Assembly: GCF_932526225.1 (NCBI RefSeq)
Contig: NC_064042.1
Location: forward strand, 14,333,040 to 14,397,039
Length of the DNA stretch: 64,000 nucleotides
Source: Nematostella vectensis
Lineage: Eukaryota > Cnidaria > Anthozoa > Actiniaria > Edwardsiidae
Reading direction: 5' to 3'
Below, piece after piece: positions 61,001 to 64,000 of the stretch. How positions within the stretch are numbered: position 1 is the first letter of the stretch; every line of letters begins with the position of its first letter. Both the position numbers and the translations under genes were made by a program. Under the pieces are notes generated by a model. The model was not told the origin of the DNA. It saw only the letters and a list, made by a program, of their open reading frames with translations, and ran no database searches.

Positions 61001-63938
61001 ATCACCAGACCATGCACCAGCTGCTGTTTGTCGAGGAGGTGTTCATGAAGCAGCAAATTGCCAGGTGAAATTTTCCTTTCATCTCCTAACCTCTGTCTTA
61101 TCCTTCTTACATATACACCATATGTACATCAATCTCCTTACTTACCGTCATCATCTTTGGTCTGCATTAAATCCTCCCCCTTTCGACATACCGTACCCTC
61201 TTACCCTACCCTGTCCTACGTTACGATGTACTTTACCACACCTCACCTCACCTCATCTCAAGCCCACCTTACCGCACCCAACCCTACCTCAACGAACCCC
61301 ACCCCACTTTATCACACCAACCCACCTCACCTCAACGACCCCACCTTACTTCAACTCACCTAACTTTTCATACCGCCATCTAACCTGACACCCAAGCTTA
61401 CCTCACCTCGACCCGACCCACCCTACTCCATCTCACCTAACCCAAACCCGCTCTACCCAGCCCTCCTTACACCCTATCTCACCTCGTCTTATCTTTTTAT
61501 ACCACTATCTCACCCAACTACAATTACTAAAATATCTTATTTGCTAAACAGATTTTCAATGGAAAGAGTCACCCTGCTTGGGCGTGACAGCCTATTTTCT
61601 GATGACATGGGGTTCCAGCGTGCTGGCGAAGGTCTGTTTGGTTCTTTCCCTCTACAGACGCCTGTCACGATCGACGACAGTGCCGGGCGGTTATGCAATC
61701 GCAATGTAGAGGCTGTGTACCTAAGGCTCTCCAGCGACCCCTGCAAGGTGTTTGAAGTACCAATCCACAAACTGGAGAGCGAGGGGGTTACCATCAAGCT
61801 CTCAGAGAATGTTTGCAAAGAACTTAAGGTGCTTTAAATACTTTTTTTCTGAAATGAATTACTAACCTCGTAATCCCATTTTTAACCAATGACATTACAC
61901 CCATCACCTCAGAGCATGTATTATACGTGGGGTTGCGATTGTAAATTGCTACTTTTAAGGACCTTACTTTCAATGTTTTTAAACCAAGCAAAATAATATA
62001 TACGTTGTTTCTATTGTCTATAGATCCACGACCAATCGGAAGTTGATGTGGACGCCATGTTTAAGCTGACTCGTGACTCTCTCTGTCGAATGCATCAGGC
62101 AGTTGATTGTATCGCCCCAGTTCATCTAAGACTTCTGTTTCCTAAACCACAGCCTCTAAGGATCAAAGAGGTTAGTCATAGTCATACATTATTTTCATTG
62201 AAACTAAATTGAAATCCAACGTCAATTGCTAAGGTATTTTTCTTGGCCATAACGTCTTGGCCATGGCCGTTGCCCCATCTTAAAGTGATAGGGCATCCTA
62301 ATGAAATTTAAAATAAAATTTTTTTATGATAAAATTATAATTATTTGGTCGTAACGGATCCCCACACTTCCAAATGTGACTCGAGTTACGGCTAATAAAC
62401 AAAAATAAGTTTACTTTTTTATTTGCATTTATATATTATTAATTGTTAAATTTACTTTTTCCTTATTACTCTTTGCAGGTTCGTATTTGCTGGGGCTGGA
62501 TTCTGGATAAACGTTTAAACGACAGCCAGAAAGACGTCATCCGGGCTATCGCTAAAAGAGAGCCACCCTCCCCTCCTGTGGTAGTGTTTGGGCCATTTGG
62601 AACTGGAAAGTCGTTCACATTGAATCAGGGAGTGCGCCAGCTCCTAACGTCTGGGAAGAATAGAATTCTTCTTTGTACGAAGACTAACTCGGCCGCCGAC
62701 ATACACGTGGAACTCTTACACCAGTACCTGACAGAAGAGAATGGTATAGGTTCTGCTAAACCATTTAGGATCTATGGTTCAGATCGTAAACCCAGCACGT
62801 GCTCACGCACTGGCCTGCTTTACAGCAATCTCAATAGTGGTAAAGACGGGTTCTTAATGCCAACAAGGGAAGCCGTCATAAGATACCGTGTTGTCATAAC
62901 AACACTTGCCACGTCACAGCTGTTGATGAAGATTAAGCTGAATCATGGCTTTTTCTCGCACATTCTGGTGGATGAAGCTGCTCAAGCCTGGGAACCAGAA
63001 GCTCTGATCCCACTGGGCTTAGCGGGACCTAACACGCAGGTCGTCTTCACGGGGGATCACATGCAGGTCTGAGATTTAAGTTTTGTTCACATTAGAGCAT
63101 AAAATCAGGGGGTAACTTCGTTTAGACTCAAGTTAATAGGAACTTTTTTTTTCTTTTATATGGACGGTACAAACTTTGTGTTTGCTTCCGTTCTTTAGAG
63201 CTATAGGCTACAATTTTGCCAGATAAGTATTTGAGTTTCGAAAATTTGTATCACCCAAATAGCAAAATTAGTTGTATCGAACTGTACAATACTATCTTTG
63301 CTATCATATGACCTTTATACTTTATCTACCAATGCTACAAAATTTCGTGTTCATTGCAGAAGAATTGCAGACATTGCAGAAGAATGGTCTTTTTTGCTTC
63401 TTATGATATTTTTGTCAGTCCATCTTATTTCACCTGACAATTTAAAATAGTTTATATTTTTTGCTTCTAGATGAGTCCAGAGGTATACTCGAAATCCCTA
63501 TTCAACGAAGTCCTCAGGAATGCTCAGAGCTCAGGAGGCTCTCAGGAATGGGGATTACAGAAGTCACTGCCAGAGCGCCTCTTCGATCAGTACAATATGT
63601 TAACGAATGAGCATTTCCTCAAGTCTCATGTCATGTTTCTAACTGAGAACTACCGCAGCAACGAGGTCATTCTCCAATTTTCCTCCGACTGCTTCTATGG
63701 AAAAAAGCTAGTTGCCGGCGGGGCAGGAGATAATCTCCCTCATCCGGATTTGGGACCCCTCATGTTCTACTCCGCTAGAGGAAAGGAGGAAATTCAACAT
63801 GACAACTCTTTTCTAAACGCCTCTGAGGTTGATGAGGTTGTCAAAAGAGTCGAAGAATTGGCGGAGAAATGGCCAAATCTTCAATGGGGAGAGAAACAGC
63901 TGAGTGAGATAGCCGTGCTGTCGGCATACCACTACCAG
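21728..63938 (+). CDS. HELZ/HELZ2-like protein: TPR-like N-terminus, three CCCH fingers, SF1 helicase (3' end outside window)
   Basis: I joined 27 coding exons by GT-AG sites with consistent phase: 21752-21789, 22219-22264, 23779-23955, 24430-24466, 24584-24762, 24925-24987, 42033-42206, 42895-42931, 43842-43972, 48034-48099, 48605-48640, 49188-49238, 49711-49803, 50400-50445, 51282-51401, 54935-55144, 55489-56142, 56426-57634, 57953-58094, 58491-58626, 59332-59448, 60176-60514, 60832-61064, 61552-61828, 62024-62170, 62479-63066, 63471-63938. The total is 5,814 nt (1,938 codons) without a stop. Start: ATG at 21752, 24 bp after an acceptor. Family knowledge: HELZ proteins are UPF1-like RNA helicases with CCCH fingers, acting in RNA turnover or as transcriptional co-regulators (HELZ2). 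The TPR-like N-terminus is unlike vertebrate HELZ2. Intron 6 is 17 kb; introns 6, 9 and 15 hold satellites. A RIIα or RNB domain, if any, lies outside the window. Confidence 0.85.
21752..24987 (+). CDS. HELZ-like gene, exons 1-6 (acidic start and TPR-like region)
   Basis: Exons 1-2 encode an acidic start (MATSSVDDLEDE, then DEEETWPDIV). Exon 3 (23779-23955) has the spacing of a TPR helix pair: YNAGNFPKALMLLSEALSLY followed by TLLMRIVCLRARCFAAM. Exon 4 (RCYVEAVEET) and exon 5 (WKLRIFIEES...LLAIQARFFYPN) continue helical repeats. Exon 6 reads SAALADAYERCKRKLRKGVRE. Donors and acceptors: GTATGT, GTAAGT, GTAAAA, GTAAGT, GTAAGT, GTATGT, all opposite AG. Phases at the six donors: 2, 0, 0, 1, 0, 0. 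A TPR array usually mediates protein-protein contacts. Confidence 0.78.
22930..23680. repeat. Degenerate tandem repeat rich in TGACGTCA and CACGTG
   Basis: Inside intron 2. At least six TGACGTCA/TGACGTAT-type sites (near 22,988, 23,127, 23,417, 23,432, 23,537 and 23,636) and four TCACGTGA-type sites (near 22,968, 23,279, 23,408 and 23,500) recur with shared filler such as CATAAAAGAAACAT and ACAACA. The period is roughly 110-160 bp, very diverged. CRE and E-box motifs bind ATF/CREB and bHLH factors in animals; regulatory use here is speculation. Confidence 0.55.
25112..25183 (+). repeat. Conserved leader in front of the 21-bp array
   Basis: About 70 bp (ACGGAAGCCCAGC...GCAATCAACATCACGA) ending exactly where the 21-bp array starts. 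The same sequence with about two mismatches lies inverted at 41777-41847, where it is also followed (on its own strand) by a short tandem repeat, but of a different sequence. Confidence 0.8.
25184..33423 (+). repeat. Giant 21-bp satellite, about 390 units
   Basis: The unit is GCGAGTTTGTA + TTTTGCTTTT with frequent variants (GCATTT, GCTTTA, GCTTTCGCTAGTTTTTAC, GAGAG, GTACTTTG). The period is 21, except for rare 20-bp units at about 28,205 and 32,320. Because 21 is divisible by three and the unit lacks stops, frames of up to 887 codons arise on the plus strand (ASLYFAF repeats) and 600 on the minus strand (TRKSKIQ repeats); they are not genes. Variant order shows a higher-order duplication: the right half repeats the left half at an offset of 4,052-4,115 bp. 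Lies in intron 6 of the HELZ-like gene. Confidence 0.97.
33424..33512 (+). repeat. Terminal block of the 21-bp array, left copy
   Basis: GGCTTGATAATTGT...GTATACCCT...CAGCGGGCTCG follows the array. An inverted copy lies at 35203-35299. Similarity ends sharply after GGGCTCG in both. Confidence 0.85.
33779..33840 (-). pseudogene. LINE reverse-transcriptase scrap
   Basis: On the minus strand about 19 codons read NYRKAFDLVDHQVLLQII, the RT motif around the first catalytic aspartate of LINE elements. No further RT is visible on either side. Confidence 0.6.
34041..34185. mobile_element. 129-bp MITE with 8-bp target duplication
   Basis: The inverted ends GAGCCCCCGAATGGTC (34049-34064) and GACCATTCGGGGGCCCT (34161-34177) are flanked by perfect AGATTTTA on both sides (34041-34048, 34178-34185). 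The 8-bp duplication fits hAT-type mobilisation. No coding content. Confidence 0.85.
35203..35299 (-). repeat. Terminal block of the 21-bp array, inverted copy
   Basis: The reverse complement of 33420-33512 with scattered differences (CGAGCCCGCTGT...GGGTATACC...ACAATTATCAAGCC). Confidence 0.85.
35300..35742 (-). repeat. Inverted fragment of the 21-bp satellite, about 21 units
   Basis: Units read CAAAAGCAAAATACAAACTCG on the plus strand in 20-21-bp steps, the reverse complement of the main array. They include variants rare in the main array (AAGGCAAAAC, AAATGCGAAGTAC). The array ends abruptly at TTTTTTCCG. Confidence 0.95.
35743..36297. other. AT-rich intron sequence
   Basis: No gene or repeat is recognised between the inverted array and the antisense protease gene. 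Confidence 0.4.
36298..38462 (-). pseudogene. Ulp1/SENP-type (C48) cysteine protease gene or pseudogene, antisense in intron 6
   Basis: Minus-strand exons with good splice sites: 38373-38462 (PIPSYEQASKPL), about 38091-38160 or longer (DISTLLDSNWLNDT), 37578-37678 (VMAVGCTLYQRIRAL), 37453-37496 (GKHWTPV), 37142-37264 (IVDMQGKTICHFDSL), 36627-36677 (NIPLQTNSDDCGVFVCQ), 36466-36510 (IARCLGLYSAIDFEQ) and 36298-36384 (RDVPILRQRMVLEVEAG, ends in TAG). WLND, HW, the D of VDM/HFDSL and QTNSDDCGVFVC are the signature of Ulp1 peptidases: His in HW, catalytic Cys in DCG. An in-frame TAA near 37,180, a TGA near 38,180 and a one-base phase mismatch between 37578-37678 and 37453-37496 suggest decay, unless my exon edges are wrong. 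A host gene and a transposon-borne protease are both possible. Confidence 0.7.
37421..37442. repeat. Short (CA)n microsatellite
   Basis: CACACTCACACACACACACA-type run in intron 6. Confidence 0.85.
38755..38850 (-). other. Possible extra minus-strand exon
   Basis: An open minus-strand stretch reads GFKSLLTRFKKWLAARENDL and ends at a good donor (TCGAAT|GTAAGT, 38,754). It could be an upstream exon of the Ulp1-like gene. No domain is recognised and no acceptor is clear. Confidence 0.3.
39149..39205 (-). ncRNA. Hammerhead ribozyme copy 1 (minus)
   Basis: The core CTGACGA and GAAA are intact. Stem II reads GTCA/GGAC around the TAATAA loop, so its last pair is mismatched; stem I has a mismatch (GCAATG). 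Weak activity expected. Confidence 0.75.
39487..39543 (-). ncRNA. Hammerhead ribozyme copy 2 (minus)
   Basis: Full core, perfect stem II (GTCC TAATAA GGAC), stem I GCCATG/CATGGT plus outer CGGC/GCCG. Stem III starts A-U, then U-G instead of C-G. Cleavage is expected after the GTC whose C is at 39498. Confidence 0.87.
39832..39888 (-). ncRNA. Hammerhead ribozyme copy 3 (minus)
   Basis: Full core, perfect stem II and the ACA/TGT stem III; one mismatch in stem I (GCAATG). Cleavage is expected after position 39843 on the minus strand. Confidence 0.87.
39982..40033 (-). ncRNA. Hammerhead copy 4 (minus), stem I broken
   Basis: CTGACGA, stem II and GAAA are intact, but the sequence after the cleavage site is CAGATCCC instead of CATGGT because two units are fused. 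Stem I cannot form locally. It could pair only with another unit. Confidence 0.7.
40331..40387 (-). ncRNA. Hammerhead copy 5 (minus), catalytic G changed
   Basis: The stem II/GAAA junction reads GGAC AAAA: the conserved G before AAA (G12, the general base) is A. Stem II also carries the GTCA mismatch. Predicted inactive. Confidence 0.8.
40685..40723 (-). ncRNA. Hammerhead copy 6 (minus), truncated
   Basis: Stem I 3' strand, cleavage site, stem III, GAAA and stem II are present. The CTGACGA box is lost because the unit jumps from GACTC into GGATCCATGTG. Predicted inactive alone. Confidence 0.75.
40766..40821 (+). ncRNA. Hammerhead ribozyme copy 7 (plus, inverted)
   Basis: CTGACGA at 40778-40784, stem II GTTC/GGAC (one G-U pair) with TAATAA loop, GAAA, stem III ACA/TGT with a two-base loop, cleavage after 40810, stem I GCCATG/CATGGT. 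Same strand as the HELZ-like transcript. Confidence 0.85.
41119..41175 (+). ncRNA. Hammerhead ribozyme copy 8 (plus, inverted), best copy
   Basis: Outer stem I CGGC/GCCG, internal loop TAT/T, inner stem I GCCATG/CATGGT, core CTGACGA (41132-41138), stem II GTCC TAATAA GGAC, GAAA, short stem III ACA-GC-TGT, cleavage after C41164. All conserved core bases of a type I hammerhead are present. The stem I internal loop and the stem II loop are where type I ribozymes make their tertiary contact. Same strand as the HELZ-like transcript, 868 nt before the exon 7 acceptor. Confidence 0.92.
41690..41847 (-). repeat. Second copy of the leader, followed by TTCCTTATTCGC repeats
   Basis: The reverse complement of 41777-41847 matches the leader at 25112-25183. 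Beyond it (41,700-41,765 on plus) are four degenerate copies of GCGAATAAGGAAC of 10-15 bp spacing. Confidence 0.75.
42033..43972 (+). CDS. HELZ-like gene, exons 7-9 (second TPR-like pair)
   Basis: Exon 7 (42033-42206) starts in phase 0, matching the phase of exon 6 across the 17-kb intron. It has a second TPR-like pattern: FHLPQIAALVYTEILSLFYS, then DVYYFRAVCYLQL. Exon 8 (42895-42931) continues GRFDDAEDDCQE, typical of the first helix of a TPR, and ends in phase 1. Exon 9 (43842-43972) completes it (LCRYSENVDARDLLVKIKEIKR) and turns into a basic linker. The match of phase and repeat register is the main evidence that both sides of intron 6 belong to one gene. Confidence 0.78.
42941..43083. 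repeat. (CAT/CAC/CGT)n trinucleotide repeat
   Basis: An interrupted trinucleotide microsatellite in intron 8, starting about 10 bp after the exon 8 donor. The polyhistidine frame it creates is not coding. Confidence 0.9.
43669..43806. repeat. Direct 69-bp tandem duplication
   Basis: AAATCCGCAGCCCACATGG...CCTATCCTCCTGT occurs twice without visible difference at a 69-bp period, just before exon 9. Confidence 0.9.
44005..44310. mobile_element. Possible MITE
   Basis: GGGCGGCGTAAG at the left and CTTCGCCGCCCCTG at the right are partly inverted repeats of the CAGGGGCGGCG type; the inside is C-run rich. No clear target duplication. Confidence 0.3.
44729..47770 (+). repeat. 3-kb C/A-only satellite in 5-bp register
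   Basis: Built of pentamers CCACA and ACACA (10-bp period CCACAACACA) with rare variants CCTCA, CCATG and CCACG. The plus strand is almost free of G and T. Marker variants (CACCATGCCACGCCACACC) recur at 45,474, 45,871 and 46,281, so there is a higher-order unit of about 400 bp. Frames of up to 846 codons on both strands come from the lack of stops. Lies in intron 9 of the HELZ-like gene. Confidence 0.96.
47771..48033. other. End of intron 9
   Basis: Decayed C/A repeat to about 47,890, then ordinary intron sequence. Confidence 0.4.
48034..51401 (+). CDS. HELZ-like gene, exons 10-15 (charged low-complexity linker)
   Basis: Six short exons (36-120 nt) in phase: 48034-48099, 48605-48640, 49188-49238, 49711-49803, 50400-50445, 51282-51401. 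They encode a strongly Lys/Glu/Arg-rich segment (KKSPKKK, LERKTKKERKTERR, QKEEEIRRICQGKEEKEKD) and then a Ser-rich one (SSGSSSVSSC). It is probably a disordered or coiled-coil linker between the TPR-like region and the zinc fingers. Small exons with low complexity are easy to misplace, so individual edges are less sure than the chain as a whole. Confidence 0.65.
51427..54901 (+). repeat. 25-bp satellite, about 138 units, filling intron 15
   Basis: The unit is GTCCATCAGGGT + GTTCATGTCATCT. Since 25 is not a multiple of three, a read-through frame cycles through all three phases every 75 bp, giving the repeated peptide GVHVICPSGCSCHLSIRVFM in all frames. The array starts about 25 bp after the exon 15 donor and ends about 30 bp before the exon 16 acceptor. 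Longer blocks (for example around CATCAGTGTGTTGAAGTC) are themselves repeated every 240-320 bp between 53,000 and 54,640. Confidence 0.96.
54935..56142 (+). CDS. HELZ-like gene, exons 16-17 (first CCCH zinc finger)
   Basis: Exon 16 (54935-55144) is a Ser/Thr/Pro/Lys linker. Exon 17 (55489-56142) ends in a conserved block: GCQHFL...CLKCVKTCNVCYVFW, VWTKVREYPPSLSMKQFL, then a C-x8-C-x5-C-x3-H finger from the Cys at about residue 687 to FPHG (CPGYTQGQKC, HFQERC, TFPHG). The pattern of a Cys cluster, a YVFWSKEFNVW segment and then CCCH recurs in exon 18, so the two form a duplicated module. The finger probably binds RNA. Confidence 0.85.
56155..56300. repeat. Degenerate CAT/ATT trinucleotide stretch
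   Basis: CATCATCACATC, ATTATTATTATCATC and similar runs in intron 17. Confidence 0.7.
56426..57634 (+). CDS. HELZ-like gene, exon 18 (long disordered exon with second CCCH finger)
   Basis: A 1,209-nt exon. The first 300 codons are a Gln/Pro/Ser-rich disordered segment containing an internal repeat: QQAQPSAPMADAFAARAAQQ is echoed as QQTQPSAPMPDIFTSRSV. The end carries the second copy of the module: VCNHFM...FLCKGCENRHYGYYAFLDYRKGLWYKVRPYP and a C-x8-C-x4-C-x3-H finger (CKDFAWGRAC, ARNPC, TFPHG) near residue 1091. The donor is G|GTAGGT, phase 1. A read-through frame beyond it stops at 57,807 in intron sequence. Confidence 0.85.
57953..58626 (+). CDS. HELZ-like gene, exons 19-20 (third CCCH finger split by an intron)
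   Basis: Exon 19 (57953-58094) reads VLPPPNHVDQHSEQRY and ends YRLCNR in phase 2. Exon 20 (58491-58626) begins VCRFGNTCSFAHGQEELNYW. Joined, they give a third, shorter finger whose last part is C-x5-C-x3-H; the first two Cys are separated by five residues if the acceptor at 58,490 is used, or four if the AG three bases later is used. The two in-frame acceptors could give a one-residue splice variant. Confidence 0.75.
59332..62170 (+). CDS. HELZ-like gene, exons 21-25 (pre-helicase beta-rich domain)
   Basis: Exons 59332-59448, 60176-60514, 60832-61064, 61552-61828 and 62024-62170 form the conserved stretch upstream of the helicase in HELZ-family proteins. Visible segments: DYTWTFKLDYK, VEVWVSFTTTVFGSFSQCILFDFG, NERSYHQTMHQLLFVEEVFMKQQIA, FSMERVTLLGRDSLF and VEAVYLRLSSDPCKVFEVPIHKLE. 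The FGSFSQ..LFDFG strand and the short helix YHQTMHQLLFVEE are the features I recognise from this family (as in UPF1/MOV10-type helicases). All joins are in phase. Confidence 0.82.
61140..61510. repeat. C/T/A-rich cryptically simple DNA in intron 23
   Basis: ACCTCACCTCACCTCATCTC-like sequence, almost G-free on the plus strand over about 350 bp. It resembles a decayed version of the intron 9 C/A satellite but has no fixed period. Confidence 0.55.
62479..63066 (+). CDS. HELZ-like gene, exon 26 (SF1 helicase Walker A and B)
   Basis: The exon begins with a Q-motif-like LNDSQKDVI. Walker A follows as VFGPFGTGKS (about residue 1624; Phe and Ser replace the commoner Pro/Gly and Thr), then LLCTKTNSAADIHVELL (motif Ia), VVITTLATSQLL, and Walker B as HILVDEAAQAWEPEALIPLG (DEAAQ near residue 1751), then QVVFTGDHMQ (motif III, usually GDHKQ/GDxxQ). 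The order and spacing match UPF1-like SF1 helicases. ATP-dependent RNA unwinding is inferred from the family. Confidence 0.93.
63471..63938 (+). CDS. HELZ-like gene, exon 27 (helicase domain 2, partial)
   Basis: The exon continues directly from ...GDHMQ in phase 0 with MSPEVYSKSLFNEVL, then SLPERLFDQYNML and LTENYRSNEVILQFSSDCFYGKKL, the region of UPF1-like helicases in which LxxNYRSH is conserved (here Asn instead of His). It ends at YHYQ|GTGAGA, just after AVLSAYHYQV (motif V region begins). The remaining motifs V-VI lie to the right of the window. Confidence 0.92.
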
Positions 63939-64000
63939 GTGAGAGCCAATTAGAATACACAGATATGCAAAAACAGACAGACAGACTGACTGGCAGACAG

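Noticed and set aside
1-64000. tRNA or rRNA genes
   Set aside because: I looked for typical A/B-box and cloverleaf signatures by eye and saw none convincing; a tRNAscan run would be decisive.

Overview
The window looks like a piece of an animal nuclear genome, most likely a cnidarian (anthozoan-type) one. Genes are split by GT-AG introns, intergenic DNA is AT-rich, and there are LINE, LTR, hAT-like and YqaJ/SWIM/SAP relics plus very large satellite arrays. The taxon is an inference; no rRNA or mitochondrial marker is present. No bacterial features (operons, Shine-Dalgarno sites) are seen.

Layout. 0.4-3.05 kb: decayed LINE with a (TATC)n tail. 4.56-5.18 kb: G-tract minisatellite. 7.27-11.72 kb: LTR (Ty3/Gypsy-type) retrotransposon with identical 139-bp LTRs, 5-bp target duplication and an internally inverted pol. 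11.98-13.61 kb: hAT-like transposase-derived frame with one internal stop. 13.84-16.47 kb, minus strand: broken YqaJ nuclease / SWIM / SAP gene. 16.91-17.36 kb: intact single-exon nucleoredoxin/tryparedoxin-like gene. From 21.75 kb to the right edge: one large plus-strand gene, reconstructed here as 27 coding exons in continuous phase (5,814 nt, 1,938 codons, 3' end outside the window). It encodes a HELZ/HELZ2-like protein: N-terminal TPR-like region, charged linker, three CCCH zinc fingers and a UPF1-like SF1 helicase. A candidate untranslated first exon ends at 18,996.

The introns of this gene carry nearly all the unusual DNA. Intron 6 (about 17 kb) holds an 8.2-kb array of a 21-bp unit, an inverted piece of that array, an antisense Ulp1/SENP-type protease gene or pseudogene, and a 2.2-kb array of about 340-356-bp units, each carrying a type I hammerhead ribozyme (retrozyme-like). 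Intron 9 holds a 3-kb C/A-only satellite. Intron 15 is almost entirely a 25-bp satellite.

The most exciting element is the hammerhead-ribozyme array at 39.1-41.26 kb. Six copies or part-copies lie on the minus strand; two more lie inverted on the plus strand, so they would be present in the sense pre-mRNA of the helicase gene. All long frames inside the satellites are artefacts of stop-free repeat units and are not annotated as genes.
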